Below, in pieces: positions 1-7,671 of a stretch of 33,870 nt of DNA (position 1 is the first letter of the stretch; every line of letters starts with the position of its first letter). Below the pieces are notes generated by a model, which searched no databases, was not told the DNA's origin, and saw only the letters and a program-made list of their open reading frames with translations. The DNA is from an uncultured Alistipes sp. Its GTDB lineage: Bacteria > Bacteroidota > Bacteroidia > Bacteroidales > Rikenellaceae. Both the position numbers and the translations under genes were made by a program. The stretch is taken from the NCBI GenBank assembly GCA_948442615.1, contig CAOJSG010000018.1, positions 1 to 33,870 on the forward strand, given 5' to 3'.

Positions 1-1
1 C

Positions 2-589
2 AAGACCGAGAGCGGCAACGTGTGGCTCGACCCGCGCTACACCTCGCCCTACAAGTTCTACCAGTTCTGGCTCAACGTGAGCGACGAGGATGCCGAGCGC
101 TACATCCGCATCTTCACGCTGCTCGACCGCACGACGATCGAGTCGCTCGTCGCCGAACACCGCCAGGCGCCCCACCTGCGCACGCTCCAGAAGCGGCTGG
201 CGCAGGAGATCACCACGATGATCCACTCGAAGGAGGAGTACGAAAAGGCGGTCGAAGCCTCGGCCATCCTCTTCGGCGGCGCCACGTCGGAGGCGCTGCA
301 CCGCCTCGACGAACAGACGCTGCTGCAGGTCTTCGAGGGCGTGCCGCAGTTCCGCATCGCCCGCGCCGAGCTGGAGGGAATGCCGTTCGTCGAACTGTGC
401 GCCGCAAAAACGGCCGTCTTCCCCTCGAAGGGCGAATGCCGCAAGCTCATGCAGGGCGGCGGCGTAGCGCTCAACAAGGAGAAGATCTCCGACCCGATGC
501 GTCCGCTCAGCGAGGAGGACCTCATCGCCGGCAAGTACCTGCTCGTGCAGCGCGGCAAGAAGAACTATTACCTGATCATCGCCGAATAG
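2..589 (+). CDS. tyrS: Tyrosyl-tRNA synthetase, C-terminal part (5' truncated by window edge)
   Basis: This is the last ~195 residues of a class I tyrosyl-tRNA synthetase, the cytoplasmic enzyme that charges tRNA-Tyr. The first visible residues, [11 protein letters not shown], are the end of the KFGKTE signature (the KMSKS-type loop) and are followed by [10 protein letters not shown], which is highly conserved in bacterial TyrRS. Next come the helical anticodon-recognition segment and a C-terminal S4-like RNA-binding domain over roughly the last 70 residues, ending in [14 protein letters not shown] sequence (here [13 protein letters not shown]). The Rossmann fold and HIGH motif lie outside the window. 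The TAG stop is at 587-589. folB begins 7 bases later on the same strand, so the two are probably cotranscribed. Identification is secure; only the start is missing. Confidence 0.97.
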   Translation, partial: KTESGNVWLDPRYTSPYKFYQFWLNVSDEDAERYIRIFTLLDRTTIESLVAEHRQAPHLRTLQKRLAQEITTMIHSKEEYEKAVEASAILFGGATSEALHRLDEQTLLQVFEGVPQFRIARAELEGMPFVELCAAKTAVFPSKGECRKLMQGGGVALNKEKISDPMRPLSEEDLIAGKYLLVQRGKKNYYLIIAE

Positions 590-596
590 GAAACGA

Positions 597-950
597 ATGG
601 AATACCGCATCGTCCTCGAACGGATGGAGTTCCGGGCATACCACGGCTGCTACGAGCTGGAACGCAAGGTGGGCAACCGCTTCACGGTCGACCTGGAGAT
701 CACAGCCGAGCTGGGCGCCGCAGCCGCGGAAGACGACGTGCGCCTCACGGTCAACTACCTGACGGTCTACGAGATCGTCCGGGAGCGGATGCGCGTGCCG
801 CGGCATACGATCGAGCGCGCGGCGGCCGACATCCTCGATGCGCTCTATGCGGCGTTCCCGCAGATCCGCCGCATCCGCTGCACCGTGTCGAAGCTGGCGC
901 CGCCGCTGGGCGGGAAAGTGGAGAAGGCGAGCGTCGTCCTCGAGCGATAA
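597..950 (+). CDS. folB: Dihydroneopterin aldolase
   Basis: 117 residues, the usual length for FolB. The enzyme converts 7,8-dihydroneopterin to 6-hydroxymethyl-dihydropterin and glycolaldehyde in folate synthesis, in the cytoplasm, as a ring-shaped octamer. Family features visible are the N-terminal FRAYHGCYELER segment carrying the substrate-binding Glu (motif YHGCYE), NYLTVYEIV in the middle with the conserved Tyr, and VSKLAPPLGG near the C-terminus with the catalytic-type Lys. The start is the ATG 7 bases after the tyrS stop, with AGGAAAC just upstream. It ends at TAA 948-950 and is followed at once by an intrinsic terminator, so tyrS-folB looks like the end of a transcription unit. Nothing is unusual in it. 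Confidence 0.95.
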   Translation: MEYRIVLERMEFRAYHGCYELERKVGNRFTVDLEITAELGAAAAEDDVRLTVNYLTVYEIVRERMRVPRHTIERAAADILDALYAAFPQIRRIRCTVSKLAPPLGGKVEKASVVLER

Positions 951-959
951 CGGCACTGC

Positions 960-995
960 CGGCGCCGGCATCCGACCGGCCCCGGCGCCGTTTTT
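960..995 (+). terminator. Intrinsic terminator after folB
   Basis: A perfect 9-bp stem, CGGCGCCGG (960-968) with CCGGCGCCG (982-990), has a 13-base loop and is followed directly by TTTTT (991-995). It starts 10 bases after the folB stop, as expected for a rho-independent terminator of the tyrS-folB unit. Confidence 0.85.
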
Positions 996-1168
996 GCCAT
1001 ACGGACCGCGACATCGGCGCCGGATACGCGCCCGTCCGGACGTTCCGCCGCACCGTTCGCGTCCGGCGGCCGCACGCGAGCGCCGTTTCCGGGCGAGCCG
1101 CAGTCGCCGGCAGCGGCCTGCGCGCCGAAACTCCGGCACAGGAAGAGGGACAACCATACGACCGCATC

Positions 1169-2524
1169 ATGAAAACAGACAAGAGAGCCACGCTCGGCGG
1201 CAAGCTGAGCGCCGTCCTGGTGGCAGCCGGGAGTTCGGTGGGGCTGGGCAACATCTGGCGCTTCCCCTATGTCGCCGGCGAGAACGGCGGCGGATCGTTT
1301 CTGCTGGTCTATGCGCTCTGCGTCCTGCTGCTGGGGCTGCCCATTCTGCTGGCGGAGTTCGCGGTGGGCCGCGCCGCGCACCGCAATACGGTCGGCGCCT
1401 ACCGCACGCTGGCGCCCGCATGGCGGTTCCTGGGCTACAACGGCGTGGTCACGGCGCTGCTCATCATGGGGTTCTACTTCGTCGTATCGGGCTGGACGCT
1501 GGAGTATACCGTCCACTCGCTCACGGGCGAGCTGGGCCGTTACGCCACCGCCGAAGCCTATGCCTCGGCATTCGACGCCTTCATCCGCGACCCGTGGCGT
1601 CCGGCGGTCTACACCGTGCTTTTCGTGCTGCTGACCCACGGCATCATCGCCTGGGGCGTGCAGAAGGGGATCGAACGGTCGGCCAAGGTGCTGATGCCGC
1701 TGCTGTTTCTGGTCCTGGTCGTGCTGGCCGTCCGCTCGCTGCTGATGCCCGGCAGCGCCGAGGGGCTGCGGTTCCTCTTCGCCCCCGACTTCTCGAAGAT
1801 CACGGCTCGCACGCTGCTCGTCGCCATGGGCCAGGCCTTCTTCTCGCTCTCGATCGGCATGGGCTGCATGGTCACCTACGCCTCCTATTTCAACTCCGAC
1901 ACCAACCTGCGCCACACGGCCCTGCACGTGACGGTTCTCGACACACTGGTCGCGCTGCTCGCAGGCATCGTCATCTTCCCGGCGGTCTTCAGCTCGGGCA
2001 TCGCCCCCACTTCGGGGCCCTCGCTCGTCTTCGTCACGCTGCCCGGCATCTTCAACAGCCTGCCGCTGAGCATGGTCTGGTCGACAGGCTTCTTCCTGCT
2101 GCTGGTCATCGCCACGCTCACCTCGACCATCTCGCTGCACGAGGTCGCCACCGCCTACTTCCACGAAGAGTGGCACCTCAGCCGCAAGGCGGCCGCCTGG
2201 ACCACGACGCTGCTGGTCGGGACGATCGGTATCCTGGCCTCGCTCTCCGTCGGGGTGCTGAACGGCTGGCGCATCGCCGGACTGAACCTCTTCGATGCGC
2301 TCGACGCACTCACGGCCAACATCCTGATGCCCCTGGGCGGCCTGTGCACCAGCCTCTTCGTCGGATGGCGGCTCGACCGCCGCACCTTCGACGAGCAGCT
2401 CACCAACCGCGGAAAGCTGCGGTTCCGCATCCGCAGCGTGCTGATCTTCCTGCTGCGCTACCTCTGCCCGCTCGTGCTGCTGGCGATCTTCCTGGACAAC
2501 CTGGGCGTTTTCAAAGGGTTGTGA
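1169..2524 (+). CDS. Sodium-dependent transporter, NSS/SNF family
   Basis: 451-residue inner-membrane protein of the neurotransmitter:sodium symporter family (LeuT fold), which moves amino acids or related small molecules with Na+. The diagnostic unwound first helix is near residues 18-46: AGSSVGLGNIWRFPYVAGENGGG, with the Na+-binding GLGNIWRFP core. About eleven to twelve hydrophobic segments follow, in line with bacterial MhsT/TnaT-type members (about 440-510 residues). The substrate cannot be told from sequence. The start ATG (1169) begins MKTDKRATLGGKLS, the usual short basic lead-in. The gap from folB (951-1168) holds only the folB terminator and GC-rich sequence; I see no TAnnTTTG promoter there, so its promoter is unassigned. 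It ends with TGA at 2522-2524 and has no obvious link to the glycerol-3-phosphate genes downstream. Confidence 0.9.
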   Translation: MKTDKRATLGGKLSAVLVAAGSSVGLGNIWRFPYVAGENGGGSFLLVYALCVLLLGLPILLAEFAVGRAAHRNTVGAYRTLAPAWRFLGYNGVVTALLIMGFYFVVSGWTLEYTVHSLTGELGRYATAEAYASAFDAFIRDPWRPAVYTVLFVLLTHGIIAWGVQKGIERSAKVLMPLLFLVLVVLAVRSLLMPGSAEGLRFLFAPDFSKITARTLLVAMGQAFFSLSIGMGCMVTYASYFNSDTNLRHTALHVTVLDTLVALLAGIVIFPAVFSSGIAPTSGPSLVFVTLPGIFNSLPLSMVWSTGFFLLLVIATLTSTISLHEVATAYFHEEWHLSRKAAAWTTTLLVGTIGILASLSVGVLNGWRIAGLNLFDALDALTANILMPLGGLCTSLFVGWRLDRRTFDEQLTNRGKLRFRIRSVLIFLLRYLCPLVLLAIFLDNLGVFKGL

Positions 2525-2607
2525 TCCGACGTCGGACCCGGCATCCGAGGGTTTCGCATCAAAACCGCCCCTTCCTCTCCGCAGCGGTCCACGATCTCTT
2601 TGCCTCT

Positions 2608-2636
2608 CGGGCGACGATATTCCGCATCGTCGCCCG
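2608..2636. terminator. 11-bp perfect hairpin, probable transcription end of the NSS transporter gene
   Basis: CGGGCGACGAT (2608-2618) pairs with ATCGTCGCCCG (2626-2636) around a 7-base loop, ATTCCGC. There is no T-run on either side, so it is a terminator-like or mRNA-protecting stem, not a classical intrinsic terminator. It lies 84 bases after the transporter stop. Confidence 0.5.
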
Positions 2637-2742
2637 CTCCGGTGCATCCGCTGCGACTCCGCCCGGCAGCATCCGAAACCGGGACCCGCAGGGCGGAATA
2701 TGCCTCCGAAACGGCCGTCTTACGAATTTATTGATGACAAGT

Positions 2743-2774
2743 TTTGGATAATAAGATTTTTGTCGCTACATTTG
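2743..2774 (+). promoter_or_regulatory. glpD promoter (Bacteroidota -33/-7 type)
   Basis: TTTG at 2743-2746 and TACATTTG at 2767-2774 are separated by 20 bases. This matches exactly the Bacteroidota primary-sigma consensus TTTG-N19-21-TAnnTTTG. It lies in the AT-rich stretch before glpD and gives a predicted transcription start near 2778-2782. Confidence 0.8.
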
Positions 2775-2837
2775 TTTCGGAATGAAATCGTTAAATTACG
2801 ACTCACAACCGGAATACAACTGTAAAAACCGATCGAT

Positions 2838-4424
2838 ATGCAAAGAGAAAAAATGTTGAAACAGGTTCAGGACTCCTCCAGAACCTGGGACGTAGTGATC
2901 GTAGGCGGCGGAGCCACGGGGCTCGGCTGCGCCGTCGATGCCGCGTTGAGAGGCTACTCCGTGGCGCTGTTCGAGCGCGAGGATTTCGCCAAATGCACCT
3001 CCAGCCGCTCCACGAAGCTCGTCCACGGCGGCGTGCGCTACCTCCAGAAGGGCGACGTCATGCTCGTGCTCGAGGCGCTGCGCGAACGGGGCCGCATGAA
3101 GGCCAACGCCCCCCATCTGGTCAAGGACCAGGCATTCGTCATATCGAACTACTCCTACTGGGACAACTTCCTCTACTTCTGCGGACTGGCGTTCTACGAC
3201 ATCCTCTCGTTCGGATTCGGCTACGGCCGTTCGCGCTTCATCTCCGCCAAGAAGGTCCGCAAATACCTGCCCACCTCCGTCGAAAAGGGGCTGAAGGGCG
3301 GCGTCGTCTACCACGACGGACAATTCGACGACGCGCGCATGGCCGTGAACCTCGCCCAGACCTGCGTCGAGAACGGCGGTGCGGTGCTCAACCGCACCGA
3401 GGTGGTCGGGATGCTCCACGACCCGCAGGGCAAGGTGGCGGGCGTGAAGGTCCGCGACACCGAAACCGGCGCGACTTTCGACGTGAAAGCCCGCAGCGTC
3501 ATCAACGCCGCCGGCTGCTTCGTCGACGACATCATGCAGATGGACCAGCCCGAACACGCCAAGATGGTGAAGCCGTCGCAGGGCGTGCACCTGGTGCTCG
3601 ACATGAAGTTCCTCCGGAGCGACTACGCCATCATGGTGCCCAAGACCTCCGACGGGCGCGTGCTCTTCGCCGTGCCCTGGCACGACAAGGTCGTCGTCGG
3701 GACCACCGACATCCCCCGCGAGAAGGCCGAGAGCGAGCCGATCCCCCTCGAACAGGAGATCGACTTCATCCTCTCGACGGCGGGCCTCTACATGAACCCC
3801 GCCCCCACCAAGGCCGACATCCTCTCCGTCTTCGCCGGACAGCGGCCCCTCGCCGCACCCAAAAAGGAGGGCAAGAGCACCAAGGAGATCTCCCGAAGCC
3901 ACAAGGTCATCGTCTCGGACAACCACCTCGTCACCATCACCGGCGGCAAGTGGACCTCCTACCGGCTCATGGCCGAGGATACGGTCGACAAGCTCGCGGC
4001 GCTGGGCATCCTTCCCAAACGCAAGTGCCGGACCAAGTCGTTCCGCATCCACGGCTACCGGCCCAAACCCGATCTCACGGACCACATGTACGTCTACGGC
4101 TCCGACGAACCCGCCATTCTCCGCCTGATCGAAGAGAATCCGGCCCTGGGCGAGAAGCTCTCCGACAAGTTCGGCTATACCGTCGCCGAGGTGATCTGGG
4201 CCGTCCGCCACGAAATGGCGCGCACCGTGGACGACGTGCTGGCGCGGCGCGTACGCCTGCTCTACGTCGATGCCCGGGAGGCCCGGAAGGCCGCACCGCG
4301 CGTGGCCGAAATCATGGCTGCGGAGCTCGGCCGCGACCGGAAGTGGATCGACGAGCAGATCGCCGCCTTCGAAAAGATCGCCGTGAACTACTATTACGAA
4401 GGTCCCGCCCTGCCGGCCGAATGA
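2838..4424 (+). CDS. glpD: Glycerol-3-phosphate dehydrogenase, FAD-dependent
   Basis: 528-residue flavoenzyme of the GlpD/GlpA family, which oxidises sn-glycerol-3-phosphate to dihydroxyacetone phosphate and passes electrons to quinone at the inner face of the cytoplasmic membrane. The FAD dinucleotide-binding motif is near the N-terminus (VIVGGGATGLG, residues 19-29), followed by SSRSTKLVHGGVRYLQ and later GVVYHDGQFDDARM, VINAAGCFVDD, PWHDKVVVGTTD and TITGGKWTSYR, all typical of the family. The C-terminal ~130 residues form the usual helical cap domain. Length is normal for single-subunit GlpD, and there is no signal peptide. A strong promoter sits about 65 bases upstream. glpT follows after 328 bases on the same strand, which supports G3P catabolism as the theme of the locus. 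Confidence 0.95.
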   Translation: MQREKMLKQVQDSSRTWDVVIVGGGATGLGCAVDAALRGYSVALFEREDFAKCTSSRSTKLVHGGVRYLQKGDVMLVLEALRERGRMKANAPHLVKDQAFVISNYSYWDNFLYFCGLAFYDILSFGFGYGRSRFISAKKVRKYLPTSVEKGLKGGVVYHDGQFDDARMAVNLAQTCVENGGAVLNRTEVVGMLHDPQGKVAGVKVRDTETGATFDVKARSVINAAGCFVDDIMQMDQPEHAKMVKPSQGVHLVLDMKFLRSDYAIMVPKTSDGRVLFAVPWHDKVVVGTTDIPREKAESEPIPLEQEIDFILSTAGLYMNPAPTKADILSVFAGQRPLAAPKKEGKSTKEISRSHKVIVSDNHLVTITGGKWTSYRLMAEDTVDKLAALGILPKRKCRTKSFRIHGYRPKPDLTDHMYVYGSDEPAILRLIEENPALGEKLSDKFGYTVAEVIWAVRHEMARTVDDVLARRVRLLYVDAREARKAAPRVAEIMAAELGRDRKWIDEQIAAFEKIAVNYYYEGPALPAE

Positions 4425-4636
4425 GGTATCGCCCCCATGCGGTCCTTCACGAAAAGTTAAGCGCCGTGAAACATCCGTGAAATGTCCGTTCGCTTATTTT
4501 GAAGCGTCGAAAAAGACGAAACGCATTTTATGGATATTCCGGTTCCGCACACGACCGTCCGCTCCGTTCCGCCGACCATGCCGGCGGAACGGCCGCGGAG
4601 ATCGGCAGCCGTGCGGAGGCTTCGCGCGAGACCGGA

Positions 4637-4679
4637 CGGCAACCGGCGACGAGGCGAGTTTCGCCCGTCTTCGTTGCCG
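4637..4679. promoter_or_regulatory. Long imperfect inverted repeat upstream of glpT, overlapping the putative -33
   Basis: CGGCAAC (4637-4643) pairs with GTTGCCG (4673-4679). Nested inside, GACG (4648-4651) pairs with CGTC (4666-4669) and GGCGA (4653-4657) with TCGCC (4661-4665), around GTT. The 3' arm includes the likely -33 TTG. It could be an operator or, if read from glpD, an attenuating hairpin; the sequence does not decide between them. Confidence 0.4.
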
Positions 4680-4703
4680 ATTTCGAAAAAATACGTATAT
4701 TTA
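4674..4703 (+). promoter_or_regulatory. Weak promoter for the glpT operon
   Basis: TATATTTA (4696-4703) is one base away from TAnnTTTG, and TTG (4674-4676) lies 19 bases upstream as a partial -33. It is in the only AT-rich patch before glpT, 49 bases from its ATG. Confidence 0.5.
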
Positions 4704-4711
4704 TAGGACGC

Positions 4712-4726
4712 GATCTCCGCGAGATC
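4712..4726. promoter_or_regulatory. Perfect dyad just downstream of the glpT -7 element
   Basis: GATCTC (4712-4717), CGC, GAGATC (4721-4726): a perfect 6-bp palindrome with a 3-base centre. It lies 8 bases past the putative -7 and thus at about +5 to +20 of the glpT transcript. This is a usual place for a repressor operator, though a 5'-UTR stem-loop is equally possible. Confidence 0.4.
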
Positions 4727-4752
4727 ATCGCAACCCGTAAAACAACAGACAG

Positions 4753-6186
4753 ATGGCCAATTTCTTCAATCCGCCCGCCGACAAGCCCCGGCTGTCCGCC
4801 GACCGAATCGACCGCGAATACAAACGCATGCGCCTCAAGGTATTCCTCGGGGCCTTCTTCGGCTACGCAGCCTACTACCTGGTGCGGAAAAACCTTTCGC
4901 TGGCGGCTCCGGGCATGATCGAGGAGGGGCTGCTGGATAAGGCGAGCGTCGGCATCGCCGGCTCGGCGATCTCGATCGCCTATGCGTTCAGCAAATTCAT
5001 CATGGGCAGCATCTCCGACCGCTCGGACGCCCGCAAATTCCTGGTCGTGGGGCTGATTCTCTCGGCCGTGCTGATGATCGCCACGGGACTCATCCCCTAC
5101 GGCACCGCCTCGACGGGTCTGAACGTCGCGATAATCTTCACGCTGATGCTCGTCATCGGATGGCTGTCGGGCATGGGCTGGCCGCCGTGCGGCCGAATCA
5201 TGGCCCACTGGTTCTCGCAAAACGAGCGGAGCTTCAAGATATCGGTCTGGAACACGTCGCACACCATCGGCAGCGGCTCGCTCGGGCTGCTGGTCACGGC
5301 CGGCATCGCCCTGTTCGCCTGGGCGGGCATCGGCCAGACGTGGCGCGCGGCCTTCATCTTCCCGAGCTGCGTGGCGCTGCTGCTGGCCGCCTTCTGCTGG
5401 TGGGCGCTGCGCGACCGGCCCCAGGCGTGCGGCCTGCCGCCCATCGACGAGTACCGCCACGACTACTCGGCCAAAAAAGCCGCCAAGGGCGAGGAGGACA
5501 AGATCCCGTTCAAACGGCTCTTCGTGGACTACGTCTTCAAGAACAAGATCCTCTGGCTCATCGCCCTGGCCAACGCCTTCGTCTACCTGGTGCGCTACGG
5601 CATCGGCGACTGGGCGCCGGTCTACCTCCAGGAGATGGGCATCATGGACAAAAGCCAGAGCAACCTGGCCTTCGCGCTGCACAACTACGCCGGCGTGCCG
5701 GGCACGATCATCTGCGGCTGGATTTCGACGCGATTCTTCAAGGGGCGCTGCGCCCCGGCCAACGTCATCTACATGATCCTGGTGATCCTGGGCATCCTGC
5801 TCTACTGGAAGGCGGCGGCGATCGCCGGCCGGCTGGCCCCGCTCCTCGGCGCCGACGCGGACGCCGTCTGCCGCACGATCGTCTACACCGCCCTGTGCGG
5901 GATCGGCTTCTGCATCTACGGTCCCGTCGCGCTGATCGGCATCCAGGCCCTGAACCTCGTGCCGAAGAACGCCGCGGGCACGGCCGCCGGATTCGTCGGG
6001 CTGTTCGGCTACCTGCTGGGCGACGCCGTGCTGGCCAAGATCGTGATGGGCTCCGTAGCCGAAAAAGCCTCGCTGGGCTGGTCGGCGACCTTCTGGATGT
6101 TCATCGTCGCCAGCGTGCTGGCCACGGCCTTCTGCGCCACGACCTGGAAAAAGGAGAAACTCGCGGCTTCGGCCGCAGACAAATAG
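4753..6186 (+). CDS. glpT: Glycerol-3-phosphate:phosphate antiporter (OPA family MFS)
   Basis: 477-residue 12-helix major-facilitator protein that exchanges external (periplasmic) glycerol-3-phosphate for cytoplasmic phosphate at the inner membrane. It resembles Escherichia coli GlpT along its length as I remember that sequence: FFGYAAYYLVRKN in helix 1, SDRSDARKF in the first loop, GMGWPPCGR, VYLVRYGIGDW in helix 7, and AAGTAAGFVGLFGYLLGD near the end. The two phosphate-binding arginines of the family are present as Arg45 (YYLVRKN) and Arg281 (YLVRYG), and the substrate-site His falls at His170 (WNTSHTIGSG). These residues favour GlpT over the hexose-phosphate relative UhpT. It is the first gene of a closely spaced run; the next gene starts 7 bases after its stop. 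Confidence 0.92.
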   Translation: MANFFNPPADKPRLSADRIDREYKRMRLKVFLGAFFGYAAYYLVRKNLSLAAPGMIEEGLLDKASVGIAGSAISIAYAFSKFIMGSISDRSDARKFLVVGLILSAVLMIATGLIPYGTASTGLNVAIIFTLMLVIGWLSGMGWPPCGRIMAHWFSQNERSFKISVWNTSHTIGSGSLGLLVTAGIALFAWAGIGQTWRAAFIFPSCVALLLAAFCWWALRDRPQACGLPPIDEYRHDYSAKKAAKGEEDKIPFKRLFVDYVFKNKILWLIALANAFVYLVRYGIGDWAPVYLQEMGIMDKSQSNLAFALHNYAGVPGTIICGWISTRFFKGRCAPANVIYMILVILGILLYWKAAAIAGRLAPLLGADADAVCRTIVYTALCGIGFCIYGPVALIGIQALNLVPKNAAGTAAGFVGLFGYLLGDAVLAKIVMGSVAEKASLGWSATFWMFIVASVLATAFCATTWKKEKLAASAADK

Positions 6187-6193
6187 GGAACCG

Positions 6194-7600
6194 ATGAAAA
6201 GAGGACTCCTGCTGCTGGCCCTGCTCGGCAGCGTATGCGCCGCCGCCCGCCCCGTGAGAGGGACGGTGGCGTGCGGCACGGAACCGCTCGACGGCGTACT
6301 CGTCACGGACGGCTACGGATTCGCCCGGACCGACGCACGGGGCCGGTTCGAACTGGATGCGAACGACGAGGCGCTCTTCATCGCGGTCGTCACCCCCTCG
6401 GGCTACGTGGCGCCGTCCGACGCCGGCATTCCGCAATTCTTCCTGCCCTGCACGCCCGAACGGAAGCGCTACGACTTCCTCCTCGAGCGCTGGTCCGAAT
6501 CGACCGGCCGCTACGAGCTGCTGGCCATCGCCGATCCGCAGCCCAAGACCGAGGCGCATTTCGAACGGCTCCGCACGGAGATCATCCCTCCGCTGCGGGC
6601 CGCCACGGCCGACGGAGCGCAGCGCGGCATGCCGCAGGCAGCGCTGATCCTGGGCGACATCGTCTGGGACGCGCCCGAGCTGATGGACCCCGTCAAGCGG
6701 CAGTTCGCCTCGCTGGAGATCCCGGTCTATCCCGTCATCGGCAACCACGACCACGACCAGACGAAATCCACCGACCGCGAAGCCACGGCCAACTACCGCC
6801 GCCACTTCGGGCCGACCTACTATGCGTTCGACCTCGGCCGCACGCACTACATCGTGCTCGACGACATCGTCTACCGCAGCCGGCGCGACTACGACGAACA
6901 GATCGATTCGGTGCAGATCGCCTGGGCGGTCGACTACGCGAAGCGGCTGCCCGCCGGGTCGCGCGTCTGCATCGCCATGCATGCGCCGCTGGTCAAATCG
7001 TGGCTCGGATTCCGCGAGATGGCATCGGCCGCACCCCTGCTCGAAGCCCTGGAGGGGCACGAAGTGCACTTCATCACCGGCCACACGCACTTGAACTCGA
7101 ACTACGACATTCGCGACAACGTCGTGGAACACAACGTGGCCCAGGTGTGCGGCAACCTGTGGTGGGACCCTCTGAACTGGGACGGCACGCCCAAAGGCTA
7201 CCAGCATTTCAGCGAAAACGGCGACCGCTTCGAGTGGAGCTACCGGACGCTGGACGCACCCGAAGGCCGGCAGCTGCGGCTCTGGCGCCCTGGCCAGGTC
7301 GCCGCCTGCCCGGACAAGGTCGTGGCGAAGGCCTGGAACTGGGACCCGCACTGGACCGTAGTGTGGTATGAGGACGGCCGCTACCGCGGCGCCATGCAGC
7401 GGATCGAACTCGACGATCCGGACTATGCGGCGCACCTCGATTCGCTGAAGGCCGCAGGGCGCAAACTCTCCAAGGTCCAGCGCAGCCGCAACACGAACTT
7501 CTACTTCGCGGCCCGGCCCTCGGCCGGCGCGCGCGAGGTCCGCGTGGAGGCGACGGACCGCTTCGGCAACCGCTATTCGGATTGCGTGCGGCTGCGATGA
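6194..7600 (+). CDS. Secreted calcineurin-like metallophosphoesterase
   Basis: 468 residues with a cleavable signal peptide (MKRGLLLLALLGSVCAAA, no good lipobox), so probably periplasmic. Residues ~20-95 form a small beta domain of the MetallophosN type, ~105-330 the catalytic calcineurin fold, and ~340-468 a MetallophosC-like beta domain ending in VEATDRFGNRY. Metal-site motifs are D114-P-Q116 (first motif, with Gln in place of the usual His), GD at 154-155, GNHDHD at 183-188, His263 (MHAP) and GHTH at 296-299. A DPQ first motif is also found in CPPED1-like enzymes, so activity is expected. The start is 7 bases after glpT, which suggests coupled expression and a role in releasing glycerol-3-phosphate from a phosphodiester or larger ester in the periplasm. 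The substrate is inferred from context only. Confidence 0.85.
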   Translation: MKRGLLLLALLGSVCAAARPVRGTVACGTEPLDGVLVTDGYGFARTDARGRFELDANDEALFIAVVTPSGYVAPSDAGIPQFFLPCTPERKRYDFLLERWSESTGRYELLAIADPQPKTEAHFERLRTEIIPPLRAATADGAQRGMPQAALILGDIVWDAPELMDPVKRQFASLEIPVYPVIGNHDHDQTKSTDREATANYRRHFGPTYYAFDLGRTHYIVLDDIVYRSRRDYDEQIDSVQIAWAVDYAKRLPAGSRVCIAMHAPLVKSWLGFREMASAAPLLEALEGHEVHFITGHTHLNSNYDIRDNVVEHNVAQVCGNLWWDPLNWDGTPKGYQHFSENGDRFEWSYRTLDAPEGRQLRLWRPGQVAACPDKVVAKAWNWDPHWTVVWYEDGRYRGAMQRIELDDPDYAAHLDSLKAAGRKLSKVQRSRNTNFYFAARPSAGAREVRVEATDRFGNRYSDCVRLR

Positions 7601-7671
7601 TCCCCCGGTCCGTGCCGGCGCGCACGAGGGCCGCCCCGAAAACGAACGACAAACACCAAAACCTACCAACT

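Larger units (their letters stand above)
2525..2837. other. Intergenic region between the NSS transporter and glpD
   Basis: 313 bases without a gene. The first ~200 are GC-rich and hold two inverted repeats: the 11-bp hairpin at 2608-2636 listed separately, and a weaker one pairing TCCGCCC (2658-2664) with GGGCGGA (2691-2697). From about 2720 the sequence turns AT-rich and carries the glpD promoter. The transcribed leader of roughly 55-60 bases up to the glpD ATG shows no riboswitch-like structure. Confidence 0.7.
4425..4752. other. Intergenic region between glpD and glpT
   Basis: 328 bases without a gene. The first part contains a short CGCTT/AAGCG hairpin (4489-4504) that is too weak to call a terminator. 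The rest holds a complex inverted repeat (4637-4679), a weak TATATTTA promoter (4696-4703) and a perfect 6-bp dyad (4712-4726), each listed separately. Together they look like a regulated start for the glpT-led gene run. Confidence 0.65.

Noticed and set aside
4489..4504. CGCTT/AAGCG hairpin as the glpD terminator, with TTATTTTG as a promoter
   Set aside because: The stem is only 5 bp with no T-run, and the box mismatches the consensus at an important position with no -33.
7582..7671. Upstream in-frame extension of the lipoprotein phosphoesterase
   Set aside because: The extension would bury the lipoprotein signal 30 residues into the protein and overlaps the end of the preceding gene. The ATG at 7672 is the fitting start.
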